This document shows, in pieces, positions 1 to 14,222 of a DNA stretch of 64,000 nt. Origin of the DNA: Oreocharis arfaki (Eukaryota > Chordata > Aves > Passeriformes > Paramythiidae); contig VZRR01002165.1 in assembly GCA_013398015.1 (NCBI GenBank), positions 62,001 through 126,000 on the forward strand. The letters run 5' to 3'. Numbering within the stretch: the stretch's first letter is position 1; each line of letters opens with the position of its first letter. The notes under the pieces are model-generated. The model had not been told where the DNA came from and did not search any database. It worked only from the letters and a program-made list of their open reading frames with translations. A program made the position numbers and the translations under genes.

Positions 1-1925
1 ACATTGCTTCATTTGTTTCAGGGTTTCAGGGTTAGAGTTTGCAGAATTATGTTACAAACGTAGGCAGCAGTGAGTTCATTTTCTTGATTTGGAGCTCCGG
101 TGTTAGGAAAAGAAAACAGACTTTTTTCTTGCTCAACAAGGGCAACACAAATGAACTTCTGCCGTAATATATGGTCCAGTAAATGAGATAGGCATCAGAA
201 AGACAGACTGGAGAAGAAAAGGAATATCTATCCCAAGTGTAGAGAGGGAGTCTAGGTCAAATGTGAGGTCTTCCTTTCCACATACGCCTGACTTTAGAAA
301 GTCCTGTGTGTTGGTTACGTTACATCTCAGTGCTTAGAGACCTGTACAGGTGGGAAGAGAGCTTTGTGGTGCCCTACAAGGACATTGCAAGCTTGATAAA
401 TACGATGCTTAAGGAAGGGAGGAAACATAATTAGTGGAAACAAGGACATTTGTGACATGAACACCAAATATTGGCGAGCTTTCTGCTAAAAGGATTAACC
501 TGACTTTCCCTGTATGTTGTACACTGCATTTTTACTTAGAAATGGAAGTGACAGTTCTGCAGTGATTCGTCATGCAGACTTTGTGACCGAACTTTAGCAA
601 GAAGGGAAAATGTATGAGGAGTTTGTATTGTCTATGTCATAGGTAATGCTAGGAAGAAATGTATCTTAAAGTTGGTTACTTTCATATTTTTAAAATTGAG
701 ATATTTAAAAACAATTGTGCATTATTTTAAAGAAATATTTTGTAAACATTTATAGAAGGAACGATTTTGCTCAGATTTTGAACTATGGTCCTTTAGGGAG
801 AGGAAGGAAAGAGTAGAAAAAAGGATTAAAAATTTGGTTGCAAACTATTTTTAGGAGTAATTTCTGGTAATTAAGGAAAGTAATTTAATTTCAAACTCAA
901 GTCTCATCAATCAGAAAATCTGAGACTCCCATTATTCATGGTGATTTTTTCTTCTAATAGCAGAGCCATTGTTTAACTCCCCAAACAGATCCAGGACTGG
1001 TATAAGCACAGCGTGCCGCATCCTAAACTTTGTTAGAAAGTATCAGAGAAAATACTATACCTGTCCCACTGAAAAAGTCCTACTATGAGTGACAGTAGTG
1101 CTCTGAACGCTTGGGAAGTAAAAACTGGGGGAAGTTAACTGAATTTGATGCTCTTATCCTTTGCAATGCAACTGAATCCTATCTGGAGAATATCATCATC
1201 TCCTGGTAGGGAAGAATGCTGATAATCTAATTTTTGCCTTTTTTCCCTGTAGTCTGCAGTTTGAAAAGCTACACAACTTCTCTGATTTAAATCAGTCTGG
1301 ATGTTTTGATAACGTACCGAAATGTGATTGAGAATTCCATATATTAGGTGACATGTTGTGTTGGAGATTTTCTGGCTAAACACAAACAAACCAAAAATAA
1401 TTTTCAGACTTTAAAGTTATTTCCCTCTTAGATCCTGTGGAATGTGGCATAACTTGGTCTTGACTTCAATATGGAGTTATTTGGGTGTTTAAAGGAAATA
1501 AATGTCCTACAAAATGAATCTTGCTACTTGCTTCACTGAAATCTGCTGAGTTTGGGCACTGGTCAGAAGACAGAGTATACCACTTGTCATGGTGAGTGTG
1601 TGAACCTAGAGGAAATGGTGATGGAGGGAAATAAACAGCAGTGACTTCTTCTATGTATGGTCAGATGGCACTTTTATTAAGAAATATTCTAAAAAGGTAA
1701 AGATTTTATTTGTACGAATAACTTTTAAAACAATTTTTTGGAGGTCCTGCTACCTTGTTCTTGCTTCCCAGCCGCTTAGGAAGACCGGGGAATAATAAGC
1801 AGAATTATTTCCTGGAATTTGTGCTGGCAATCCCAGAACCATTTTTTACAGAGCAATTTAAACCAAAGATGGCAGTGCACAGAGCCAGATTATAACTCGT
1901 TAAATTAGCTGGTACTTAGAGCAGT
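1..1925. other. AT-rich non-coding DNA, no feature recognised
   Basis: This stretch is AT-rich with short homopolymer runs and frequent stops in all frames. I see no recognisable repeat family, exon-like block or RNA gene. The few open frames are short and have no coding character. It is most simply read as intergenic or intronic single-copy DNA. Confidence 0.6.
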
Positions 1926-1939
1926 GCAGCCATGGCAAC
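1926..1939 (+). promoter_or_regulatory. RFX-type X-box (first of a pair)
   Basis: The sequence GCAGCCATGGCAAC fits the RFX X-box layout GTNRCC-spacer-RGYAAC. The right half GGCAAC is exact and the left half has one mismatch. RFX factors bind such sites and drive ciliary, immune and neuronal genes. A second match in the same orientation lies 79 bp downstream, which makes a chance single hit less likely. Binding is inferred; only the motif is seen. Confidence 0.4.
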
Positions 1940-2004
1940 CAGGAGTGGATTGGATACCAGGACCCTGAACTTGGGCAGGGTTTGTGGCCTGCATTGACTC
2001 TGGT

Positions 2005-2018
2005 GCTGCCATAGCAAC
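2005..2018 (+). promoter_or_regulatory. RFX-type X-box (second of a pair)
   Basis: The sequence GCTGCCATAGCAAC has an exact right half (AGCAAC) and a left half with one mismatch to the RFX X-box. It lies in a locally GC-richer stretch (about 1910-2110) together with the first site. No transcription start or exon is recognisable beside the pair, so a distal enhancer is as likely as a promoter. Confidence 0.4.
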
Positions 2019-5000
2019 ACCTCCACCTGCAGCAAAGACAGAGGATTTAAAGCCAACACCAGCAAGCCTCCATAAATTACAACTTTGAATTTCAGAGCAG
2101 GCACACTCTTAAAGACAGTGGGTGTCCAACAGCCGGGAGAAGGAGGCAGATCTTCCTAGTTGGCTGCAGCCTCCTGTAGATGTTTATTCTTGTGATAAAG
2201 AGAGGGATCTGACCTGCTGTGGGTGTGCATGGAGATGGTTTTGTCCAGACTAGACACACATTCTATTTTTGCTGATGAATACCAGTTTTTGTTGGATGAA
2301 AAACACTGCTCAGATTGGGTGTTTTCCTTGAATAGATTGTATTGATTATGCTGACTTTATTTGACAGCACTATTTTGGGACAAGGTGAATATACCAGAAA
2401 CCCTCAGGCTACACTTCTGCACTTGTAAACACAGGTGTCCATATGTAGTTTGATAGGTTAATATACAGTTTAAAGAAAGTAACAAAGTTTGATTCTGTAA
2501 ATAAAAATCCCAAGACATAAGACTGGCTTATGTGTCCTGGAGTTCATGGAGCAACACAATTTTATCTGAAACAGACCTGGATTTCTCAGTAACCTGCTCA
2601 AAATCTCATAACCATTTCAAGAAAAAATGATGTGGTTGACACAGAAAATAGCCACAAATGAAAAGATTTAATCATGTGTTTGAGTTCACAGGTTATAGAA
2701 ATTGAAGCCTGAGGTTTCCTTGATCTCACCTGGTATACTGATTTCATTCGTAAGGAGGTGGGGATGTGCCAACAGCAGCCACCCCATTCCCCTTCTGCAG
2801 CCAATGGTGTTGCCCTCTGGCCTAGCTGGGAGTGATTGTCGTGGCCTCAGCACTGACAGCTTGTTGTTCAGAGTTTGTCACAATTTTCTTTTCCAGCCCC
2901 TCTCCTACATCACAGTGTATCTCACCTTCTCTGCTAATGCGTTTCTGGGGACATCCCAAAGTATTTAACACTCCGAATACAACGTAACCTTGAGAACCAT
3001 ATACTAAATATTTTTTTCCACCAGGCCCCCTAAATTGCAAGTGCTTGAAGATTGGCCTTTACCATGAGTGTTCTAGGACAGAAAAATATTTTCTGATTAA
3101 TGTTTTGATTTTTAATTATTGAAGGAAAGATTAAAATAATAGAAGTTAACAAAAGTATATCACACCTGACAGTTGTTCATTATTAAAGTATGAATGACCA
3201 GCTAGGAAAGTAAGTGGCATTTAAAAAAATGTTATGTTCTAAAAAGGTAATTAAAATGCTGTTGAATTTAATTGAAGGGACAAAGTATTATGAAATGCTG
3301 TGTTAAGAACTATTCTGAAGTTTAGAGCAGCATGTGATCCTGGAGGCCTGAGGGGCAAATTGACAATTTAAAACTAAAATAGAATAATTAGGTTTTTATT
3401 ATGGCAAATATTATGGCAGAGTTTCAAATTATCATCTGCTACTCCATGCCAAGGATAAGAAATGGTTAAGAAAAGTACCAAGGAATATTAAAGGATGTTT
3501 TTTCTGTCAGATTTTGTTTCCATCCTGTGTAAACAGTTTGTCTCCGTGATGGCTCTGCTGCACATTCATTGTTACTTATTGCTCCAGCAGTGTCCTTGTG
3601 CTGCTTTTAACCCTGCTCCTCTGTGCTGTGCAGCCTCATCATCTGTACAGAGCACAAGATGTGGAATCTTTTCATTTGTGCTCTTTTAGAAATGTTTTTT
3701 CAACCTGTTGAATCTACACCTGACATACTTAATTTCAAGTGGTGGCAAGAACATGCTGTTTTGTAGGGACTAAGGGAGAAAAATTAAACCCGCATGTTGT
3801 AGAAAAATGAAACCTGTATGGTTTTGTATCTACAAAACCTCTGTTGTTTTGTAGAAGAAGTTTTAAAAATGTTTCCACTTCTAGTCTTTATTCAGATATC
3901 CCACACTGCCATGTAAATATGTCTGGATTTCCTCAATACATGGGAAATGAAGATGCTGTAATGCACATATTTATGCATTTTTAATTTTTATTGCATTTAT
4001 TTATTTCTGCAATATTGCTGCTCTCTCCTTCTCATGTCAATTTGCATCAAACCACTACAAAATGGTTCCCAGTAACACAACTCCATCGCTTCCTGCACAG
4101 ATCTAGAATTAGGAACTCTGAAAAAGATGTTTATTTAAATTTTGAAAGATGACTCCTCCCAAATATTTAGACTTTAAAAAAAAATTAAATAATGTATAAG
4201 ATTTCTTTTCACCTCAAGTGTGTCACTGGATGGTACTCCTGGATCTTCAGTCCAGGAGAAACAGTTCACTTTCAGTATGCTCTCCTTAAAATAAGCTGCT
4301 GTCAATTGGGAAGAGACATTTGTTTGCAAGTGATTCAGCTGCAATATTTTCACACCTAATTTTCAGCATAATTAGATAGAATTACGGATCTGTGAGTCTT
4401 TTATAGCTGGAGATAGTAAAAGTTAGCCAAACTAACAGCAGGATTTAATATGATTATTTAAAATAGAAACAGTGACCACAGCAGTGACCTGTGGTACTCA
4501 CAAGATGTATGCTGTAATCTATATAAAAATCAGCAGTGGAGGTGTTTAAACTACGCTGTGAATTTGCCTTAGGGAGTGTCCAAGGAACTTTTAAAAATAG
4601 CTAGATTGAAACAAGAAATTTCTCTACTAACTTTTGTATATTGTTTTCCTTGTTAATGGAATCCATTATTTGGTCAAATTCTCTGATGGTTCAGTGCTCC
4701 AAGAGAAACTTGGAAGAAACTGAATTCTGCTCTCAACAAGGCAACGAGTTGAGATATAGTTGTGGGGATAGCTTTTGCCAAGGACTTTACTGCTTTACCA
4801 TAAAATATACTTATCTGTGAAGCAGCACCAGAAGTAACAGAAATGAAACCAGAATTTTATGCAAGCTGACAAGGCATGGACTTTTCCAGATGATGCTATG
4901 ATTTGTTTCCAGCCCGCGTCGAGATGAAATATGCAGTTAGCACTTGAGGTTGAAGTTTTAGAACTTTCATTTTAATACAAGATCAAATATTTATTTTTGT

Positions 5001-5947
5001 AAGTGTTTGTACTCTCTGTGTTTAGTACCTTCTCGAATTTAATCAGCTAAACCATAAGATAGATGTACAAAATCCATGTTACTTTGTCATGCCTTTGCTG
5101 CAAACAATTGCAAGATAATTGTTACAAACAAAAAGAAGGTTAAGTTTTTCCCGATGAGATTGCAACTCAGTCTTGTGAGTAACATCAAAGATTAATATTG
5201 GGGGCAGTCTATATCTGTGGTAATTATCATACCATTTTTTTCCTCTTTTCCTGTAATCTTCTCATGTTATTTTTTAATGTGGTTCTGCTCAAGTCAATTC
5301 AATTTCTCAGCAGACAAAATGCATGAAGCAATACTGAGTTACTTTGGATCTGCTGAAACAAAAACTGGAAAACTCAATTTTCCAGTCAGATTTTTCAATC
5401 AGAAACACATGAGAAGAACAATAAATGAATTTTAAAATATCTTTATTCACAGAAATGTAATAAAATATACATCAAAAAGAAAAAAAATGAAGTGCCAAGT
5501 TGCTTTTGCTTTTTTATTTTCGCCAAGCATGTACAAGCAGGGTGTGCTGTATCTGTGGCTAGGCAGAAGGATTGAAATGCACGTCAAGAAAACAAAAAAT
5601 ATGAGGGGCAGATACAGGGAAGCCACGTGGGGCTCTCCTTGCCTTTTCTTGTACATGACAGTATGTTTTTTATGATTGTCTTTGAATGCATCCTCTGAAT
5701 GATGTGCTCCTTTTTTACAGTGTTGCCTGAAAAAATTAACTTTACCCTGACTGTAAAATTATGAGAAGATTTGAGATAAGAAGTTGTTTGTAGGGATAGG
5801 GTAAGCATCTTCCTGCAGGCGCTTTAATTTGTGCTCTACCACACCTGCAAACTCTTTTTTCCTTGCTAGAATGTGCCTTTTTTCACTCTCTGAGAAATGG
5901 AACATGGCTGAAAACCAGCAGCAGCCTCTAAAAAGGGCTTTGCCCTG
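2019..5947. other. AT-rich non-coding DNA with a small hairpin
   Basis: No gene or known repeat family is recognised here. A short perfect inverted repeat lies at 5364-5386. Open frames in this stretch are short and scattered over both strands, as expected by chance. Confidence 0.55.
5364..5386. repeat. Short perfect inverted repeat (9-bp arms, 5-nt loop)
   Basis: ACTGGAAAA at 5364-5372 is matched by its reverse complement at 5378-5386, with the loop CTCAA between them. Pairing can continue imperfectly outward in flanking A/T-rich sequence. No microRNA family is recognised, and AT-rich inverted repeats of this size arise often by chance. Confidence 0.4.
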
Positions 5948-5961
5948 CCAGTAGGTGGCAC
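5948..5961 (+). promoter_or_regulatory. CTCF-like motif, forward orientation
   Basis: CCAGTAGGTGGCAC matches the CTCF core pattern CCASYAGRKGGCAS at every constrained position. CTCF sites act as insulators and loop anchors, and the motif's direction matters. Other candidate sites lie at 40867 (same direction) and 48872 (opposite). Occupancy is inferred. Confidence 0.45.
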
Positions 5962-8900
5962 AGGTTACCTTCCAACCCAAGTCCTTTATGGATTCACTGG
6001 GCAGTATGTGTCACTCTTTAAGTTGTAGGAGGTGCAGTTCAGGTGTTTTCTTCTTTGTATTGGCTGTACACTGTGATCCTGCTCATCTGCAGAGAAACAA
6101 GTTCTGAAGTTTCATCCCAATTTTTTTTCTTCATGAAATTTTGGGCCATTAGCTCATTTTCTTAGAAATAAAGTATTTCCTTTTTCCTGTTTTGTGGGAA
6201 GTTTTGTCTAACTAGGAGTTCTTGTGACTCATGCAGATACTCTGTAATAAAAAAAAAATTATAGCTGCTCAGTGCAAGATATTACATAACATACATACAT
6301 AACACCTTGTGCTTAGCAAATATTGTCTTCTGCCAGGTCTGCCAGCAAGTTAACTTCAATTTCTACGGTGGTCTTATTGCTGAAGTCAAGCAGCTTTTAA
6401 GAAATAACTTCTATTCCTTCCTTTTACCAGAAAGAGTGACAGCACACTCTTAATCCTTCCTTAGCCTTTTCAGGTTTTGCACAGTCTGTGACTTAATTCA
6501 TTCTCAAGTTTCAAGCTCCCAGAGTAAGTCATGAACCTCTATCATGAAGATGCTGGTTCTGCTGAGGAAACAGAGGTAGAATTAGTTACTGTGCCATGTC
6601 AAGGATGCGTGCATTGATCTGTTTGGTCTGTGCTAATTGCCAACTAAATAGGTGCTGTAAACAGTCATGCACTGATGTGGATTCATTTCCACTGGTTTAA
6701 TACTGTACTTTGTCCGAAATACTTGTTTCTCAGAGGTTTCATATGAAGGCTTCCTGGGAGGTTAAAAGCTAAAAAAGGCAGTGGAAATGCCATACTAAGG
6801 CTTAATAGTTTCCCCTTCATATTTCTCTATGAAAAATGTTACTGACAACCTAGGAAAGTCTATTGCAAAGCAAAGTGTTTAAGAGATTGTGGCCAGCCAC
6901 AAAGGTTAATGTCCAAGTTAAATAGTTACTGAAAAGAGAAAAGTAGATCAGCTTAATGGATTGGAAATTGGCTGTAGGGAGAAAAAAATGTAATCTGAAA
7001 TGCAGCCTTGGAGAGAACTTGATATTATGTGTTCAGTGAAAACCTTGTTTCAGTAAAGTGGGTATGTGCTTGGAAAGTTCGGTTTAGAGCAGATAAACGT
7101 GTACAGAAGGCATTGGAAAACATTTATGTGGTTGAGTGTATATTTTTATTCAGAAGATGTTGTGAAGCCCAGATAAATATATTCAGAGGGGAGCTTCCAG
7201 AGAAACTGCTTTGCAGTTATGAGACTGGGAACTGCTGTGATTCACAGAGTTCTTGGGGGAGGTATACAGACACGTGCAGTTTCATAACATTTAAGCTTGG
7301 AATTGATAAGGAAAAATCCTATTAATGTGCAGAGTCAGAGTAATCCTATTAATTATATAAGCACTAATCCAATTAGTTTCAAAGTCCTCAAGACATTCCA
7401 CCAACATTTTCACCAACCTCCATAGCATTGCCATGAGAGACCACTGGTGCTCCATTTTTGCTTCCCGAGGGTGGGAAGATTATTACAGTTAAAATAGTGT
7501 TCTAAATGTTAGAACCCACAAAACTTAAATTGTCTGTTTCAGTGTGGTCCATTACCATTAGTTTATTATCCATCCTGACCTGTTTTATCTTGTTAGTCTA
7601 CATGCTACAGTGTTAATAAGTCAGCAGATACCATCACAACCCACAGGTTCTTTTGATTCACCAACTTCTTTCCAGTCTTAAATTCCTTCAGACTTAACAA
7701 GAATTAGGCAGGACAATAATTAGTAGGATTGCATGGCACCACTTCTAATTGAGTTTGCCAATCAAAAGCACAGTAGTGGAGAAGGGAGAAAAAGCAGGAT
7801 TGATCCTCTGAGCTGACTTTTATTGCCAGACCTTGCAGCCACTTATTAAGGCGGAGAACAAGAGCAGACCTCACACATGGAACTTTTTGATATTGAGACT
7901 TCTGGAGCTTTAGGGTCCAAATGGATAGAACGTTCCTGGGGTGCTTCAGTGATTCGTTACAGAGTCATGTAGGTGTTTCCATGTGAGTCAGAACACGTAC
8001 GCCCCTCCATCAGCAAATGAATTTTCAACTGGTCTCTTTCACAGACTTCATCACGTAATGGAAACACTTCTTGCTCTCCAGCATGCCAGGAGCTTGTGGG
8101 TGGCTCTTGTGTTTGATGTGACTAATGGTATTATCTTCCCTCTATGGCAAGTCCATATGAATATTTTTCTGCTTTCCGAAGCTCTGTTTAATTTTGAGAT
8201 GGTTTGTCTGAAATAGAGCTTTGAAATTACACTAAGAGGAAGTGATAATTGCTTTGTTGCATGATAGAGCAGAGCACATTTTCTCTAATGATTCCTATCT
8301 TTTCTCAAATTAAGGGATGTGTGTAAGTAATGGTTCACATTCCAAGGTTGCTGTTGCTTGTTTGGCCATCTCTGTTTCTTCTTTTATGAGCTGTAACAGT
8401 TGAAACTATTATTTATGTGCCTTTCTCAGGAGCTGCTTCCTCAGCGTGACTCTTCTATGAGTGACCTGTGATAGTGTCTGAGAATTGTGTCATTTTTTGA
8501 CAAGTTGAACACGTCCAGTGAGTGTAGCTATTCCTGCCTGTACAAGTGGCTTCTCTCTCCTATTTCCAAACGCTGTGATATCTCCTATTGCACTCTCTTT
8601 GAGGTTATTATTTATGCTTTAATAGTCAATGGTACTCCTGAGCCCTGCAAGAAACGTTTTAACTGCTGTACCTTTAATCTCAATTGCTTTGATACAGGTA
8701 TCTTTGATAGTGTCGGTGACTTAGAGAAGTTTGTAGCTGCCCAGTGTCAACTTAACAGGCTTTTTCCCTTGTCTCTTTCTCCTTGGATGGGCACATAATG
8801 TAAAAACAACTCACAGGGTAAAAATTTTAGTTCTTGGTCTCATATATCAGTATACAAATGAAGTCAAGCAGATGTTTACATTAACATTTAATTGAATTTA

Positions 8901-11900
8901 TAACAGGCTACCACATGTTACATACATTAGTAATAAGCATTAACCAAAATAAAAGAAAACATTATGCATGTGCTCTAAGTAGCAGCATGACATGAGGAAA
9001 AGATCCCTCAGCTCTTGAAATTGTTGCTGTTGATGGGATGAGAGGTGCAAACAAGCTGTACCTGTTCATGCCTTTTTTTTTTTCTTACTGTTCCCAGTGG
9101 AAAGGGGATTTGGCCCGTCAAAGTTGTCTTCAAGGCCTTCTTGAGCCCGTTATAGGGAAACTGAAGCCTTGACAAAATGAAGAATAATCACAATGAGTCT
9201 CAGTGTATTTTGGAGAACTTTACAGGCGGGGCTGGATCTGAAGCTTTCTGAAGTTAACAGGAAGTTTTCTGCTGGCATCACGTGGTTGTGGAGGTCAAAA
9301 AATATCTTCTGTCATTCAAGAGACACAGAGACTACCTTGAGTAAGGATCCCATGGTGATAACAGTAATAGGGAGAGCTGATTTTACTGTTATCTTTCAGA
9401 GTACTGGGGGTGGTTTCCAGGCCCTGATTTCCATCTTAGCTCTGTTTCCAATACATCCCATCTAAAATTCCTGCCTGTGTGAAGCAACTCCTCATCTAGC
9501 GAATCGTTTTTATTTACCACTATACTCAAAAATTGCCAGCACATCTCTATAAGGTGGTGCTAAGCTTTTCTTGTTTACCTTTTCTGTGTTGGAATTCTAT
9601 CTGTATACTCACTGACTCTATTTTTGGCTTAAAAAAACTTTGTTTAGGATTTAGTAGATCAAGGCAATTGGTGTGTCTGACATCCCAAGGTTTGTTCAAT
9701 ATCAATTTAAATTCTACATTTTCCACTTCTGCTTTGTAGGTTCTCGAGAGTAGGACTGTTTTCAAATAAGATTGTGAATGACTGTAACCAAATCCTAATG
9801 TCAGTCCATGGAATACAGTTATAAATGAAAATGTCAGAACCCTGCAACTTCCTGTCTGTACTTATTAATGTCCTGGATACTCACAGTGCTCTCAGGATGG
9901 TATCTGTCTTGTTATTTAAAGTAACAAACTGTATCATATAAATAGCAGCAGTGCTCTTATTTTAGATAATACATTAATTTACCTTTATTATCATGTTTGT
10001 TTCTGTGACTTGTCAGCAGAAGCTTTCCTCCTGTCATTTCTGAAGACTGAAAATGAATTTTAGTGATTCAGGTAGTGTGAAAGCAAAGAGCACCTGGTAA
10101 AAAGAAAATTATTAGAATTACTGGGCTGTCCACAACAGCTGTAAGACCCATTTACCAGAATTATAACAGTTTACAGGGAAACTCTCAGCAATCCTTCATG
10201 CTTTTGTCAGCTGAGCATTATCTATCTACGGGAGGAAATAAATACCTCTCATGTTGGTAGCAAACCTTAACAAGAAATTATGTTCAGAAATAAGTGGGGT
10301 GGTGTTGTTTTATAATGGATGTAACTCTAGGAACTGCGAATTGCTCTTTTATCTCAGTGAATTGTTAAATCTCATATTTCAGTATCACATGCTGTGCACC
10401 AAACCTGTAACTCAAGTGTGCTGGAAATGAATGAAATTTTCCCCCCCATCATAATTATTTATGTGATCCAGTCGTTTGGCTTCCTTCCTGTATTTTGCTT
10501 ATGTTTGTGCCAGAACAGCCAAATTCACAAGTTTACTAAAGAAATCTTTGCCATAACTACAAATTAACAAGATGCATTAGTCAGGTTAAATGTAAATATT
10601 TCACTACCAGAAAATTAAAACACAAAACCTTTAAAATCAGATACCCTCACCAGTATCTCATGGGTACCGTGATTATTGATGTGTGACTGTTCAGCTTCAC
10701 AACATCTTTTTGGCACTGAGAAACTTAAGCACTCCAGGAATATTTTGCACTCTGTCATGTATTTTTGCCATCATGAAGAATTCTATAAAATTGAACCTCG
10801 AAATCAAACATTTTGTTCCATGTCTCATGTTTGACAAAAATTTTAAAAATATACTTTTCTGTTTATTTACCATGATATCTGCTGTTCCCCAAATCAAAGC
10901 ATGTAATTTCCACATGAGACCTCTTAATTTCAAATTGTTGTTTATATTTTACATGATAATTTTTTTCAGGTTTTTTCCAATACACCCTTTCCTTGCCATA
11001 AAGCAATTGTTGTCCCTAAATAATTGAATACAGTATTTTTTTATTCTATATATATTTAATAAACATAAAACTCATTGTAACTGGGGTGGTCTGTGAAACT
11101 CAAAATGTTTGTTTCTCTGTTTCCATTTTAAGCTATGTAGAATATACCTTAATTTGTTTGCAACCTATATAATGATTACCTATATATCCTATTACTTGTG
11201 CCAACCATGTATAATTTTTTGTGAAGTTCTTGCATAAAAGTATACGAGATCTTTTAGAAGTCTTGATTCATCAAATTCTGCTGAAGAGCAAATATTTTAT
11301 TTTTGTGTTGCTCAAATTTTAAAAAAGCATTAGAGCTACTGATTTACTTGCAATCCTCTGAAATATTGCAAAAAAAGCGAGCTGTAATAAAAATCTGCAA
11401 AGTGGGTCTTCATTTTACAAAGCACAAGTTCTAGAAGTGAAAGGGAGTATATTAATAAGTTTGCAGATAAAATTGTAAAGACACTGAAGATGCAACACAG
11501 CTAATCTTGTTTGTTCAATTAGTAGAAATCTGAATATGAAATATATTCAAAGACTTATAAAATGAACATTTTATGGTCTTTGAATTGGGCATCTGGAGAA
11601 ATTATACTGTATAATGAGATACTTTGGGTAATTTTCTGGTTTTTGGTCTTACACCATACAACTATTTGCTTAATAATCATACATAGATACAATGCAATCA
11701 TATTGCTTATCTTTTCCTAGGGATGAAGTAATTCAGCTGCATTTCTGTGACTTCCAATTATGCCACTGATATTGAAATTTAAATATGAGAGCTGATGGCT
11801 GGAAAAAGCACCTCTGAAACAGCAGGAGAAAAAACAGTTGGAAAAATTAAATTACTTACATTTTTCAATCCTGCACTGCCTACCAAGCTCCTTATTTTTA

Positions 11901-12840
11901 ATTAAAAAAGATAAATCAGCATCATTATATTCCACTATTTGTATTTTCAAGCAAAACAAATAAAATAGTTGCAGCTATTATTTATATAATTAATTGAAGG
12001 CTGAAAATAACTAGTAGTTTCAAAGAATGGAATAAGTTACTAAGCTTCAGAGAGGATGATCAGAGTCAGGAATGATGTTTTTATTAGAAAGAAGAGTTCC
12101 TGGATGTAAAAGGGACCTAAAGTGAAAGGTGGTCCCCATATGTAGCAACTTCAGTGAATTCAGGAGAGGTCAGGAAATAGGCAGAACTGCTGAATCAGTA
12201 AAAGCAATTTGTTACAGTTCATTTTAGTGATTCATCCTGAAGTTTTTTCTTCCTGCTGATAATTTGGTTTGAGGTAATTCCTCCTTAGTCCCTATCAGAA
12301 AAGGCAGTTTGAGGTTCTAGGAACTCCCTTTCTGTGCTGCTGCAGATGCCTTGACTCACCACCAAGAGCACAGCAGCTGCCAGCTCTTTCTTGTCATCCT
12401 GCCAAATGTGTAATCCTGGGTGAGGAGGAAAAGGGAACACTGTTCCTAGAATTCCCGTTTTTTCCCTTTTGTGCAGTGGGAAAATGGCACGAAATCTTGA
12501 TGGATCTGAAAGAAGAGGTTTGATCTTCATTCACAGGTGAAAAATGAGCTGAGAGACTGCACAGAGTGTAGCATCTGCCAAAGTAGCTGAGCAAATTTAC
12601 CTGGCCTAGAACATTTCAGAGCTCTCCCCTGGGAGCTGTCTAGGGTGTACAAGGAGATGTTATGTTATGCTGTGTGTTATACTATGTAGGGGACTAAGAA
12701 AGCAAAACTTCCTTTAGAAATGCAATAATACGGTGATTCTAGGACATATTGCAGAGAGGAGCAGGCATGAACCCAGTGAAAAGAGAAAGAGAAGCGTTTT
12801 ATTGCAATGGTTGGTTTAATTTCCAGGTAAGTTGAAATTA

Positions 12841-12914
12841 CAAAAAAAACCCCAAAACACCTCCAAACCAATGAGAAATAAACCACCCAAAACTAAAATA
12901 AAAACAACCACCAG
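12841..12914. repeat. A/C-rich low-complexity tract
   Basis: The plus strand is almost free of G and T here and alternates A runs with CC or CCCC blocks. Similar tracts, in either orientation, recur at about 20733-20780, 35031-35150 and 49851-49895. They could be degraded simple repeats or retroelement tails; no parent element is visible next to this one. Confidence 0.5.
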
Positions 12915-13315
12915 ACTACAAGGAAGCAAATTATAGGCTCCCTTAAGACCTAGAAACTGTCATGTCAGTCACTGATGTGAAAGGGACAGGTTTGCTTGAC
13001 AGATTGATGCCGTGTTCCCATTCCACCTGAGTTCCTGTTGCACAAAGCAGCTGTGCTCCTTCACTCAGGAGACTTCCCTGAGCTGGTCTTTCCCCTGAAA
13101 AAAGCTGCCAGAGTCAATCTTGTCATGGAAATTACATATGTATCTTTAATATAATTTAGAAGCAAGTTTGTCCTGCTTAATAGACACATTATATTTCCTT
13201 CAAACACTTAGCAGGGTTCCTTTAACTAATTGATGAAATAAAAGAATCAAAAACTATCTGAATTTTTCATATCTGAATGTTAGAGTTATGTTTGTCCATA
13301 TCAATTCCTTTGGTC

Positions 13316-13356
13316 AAAATTACTGTAAGTAATTTACTGTAAAATTACTGTAAGTA
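13316..13356 (+). repeat. Two-copy direct repeat, 16-bp unit, 25-bp step
   Basis: The 16-mer AAAATTACTGTAAGTA occurs exactly at 13316-13331 and 13341-13356. The spacer itself repeats part of the unit. It looks like a small local duplication or replication slippage in AT-rich DNA. Confidence 0.65.
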
Positions 13357-14222
13357 CTCATTTTCTGTTGCACATCTCTGTGTTGCTTTCAAGGCAAATT
13401 TAAATGGTTTATACTTATTATAAAATGCTGATCTTCTATTTCATTATAGATCCATTAACCCACCATGTTTAAAGATTTGACAATAGAGAGGTAATCTATT
13501 GCTTTCACTGCTGAGCCAGTGATTTTTGAGAAGTGTTGAAGGTTTTGCTAAATGACCACTGAGTCTATATGTTACACTCTCATATTTATAACACCTATGA
13601 TTTAGTTTCTACTTGTGTTATTATATATGTGTGGTTCTCAGAATGATGCAAACTATTTTCTTGACCCTGAAACTACAGCTTGTAAACAAGCCAGATATTT
13701 TGATAGCTCTTACTATTAAATGCATAATGAAGCTACCCCAATAAACAATATAAAACTAATTTCATATGTCTTTTAAAAATTACATATTAATGTTTCATGA
13801 TGCATGGCACAGGAATAGCCATTGCCATATTCTAATTTATTTCTGATAGCTGCTTCGTCCCCAAGACTTTTCTCATAATAAGTGGAACGATCATATTAGA
13901 AATTTACTTCCTGTAGCTGGAGTGAAGAATTGTTAGACTTTACTATGCATTTAGCCCTTTTTAAAAAAATTAATATTGTTATCTAGATGTGCTCACTATT
14001 TTGTTATTTTCTGGCTTGGCAATTACTAACCTTTGTGCAGATGTACTGATGGTCCGTAACAATAATTTTTTGCTTTCAAAAAATAGATCTGTACAGCTGA
14101 GCAGTGGTTTTGACTGGTTTCTTTCCCTCATGTAAAAACAAAGCCAAAGCAAGCCAGGGATGATGGATTAGGTTACAGTCTCCTTATCTGCAAAGGAAGG
14201 ATTTTCTAAATCCCTCACAGTG

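Larger units (their letters stand above)
5962..14222. other. AT-rich non-coding DNA, simple repeats only
   Basis: No gene is supported here. The stretch contains an 11-T run at 9073-9083, an A/C-rich tract at 12841-12914 and a small local duplication at 13316-13356, listed separately. Open frames reach about 114 codons (10683-11027) but are AT-driven, lack splice context and have no recognisable protein content. Confidence 0.55.
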
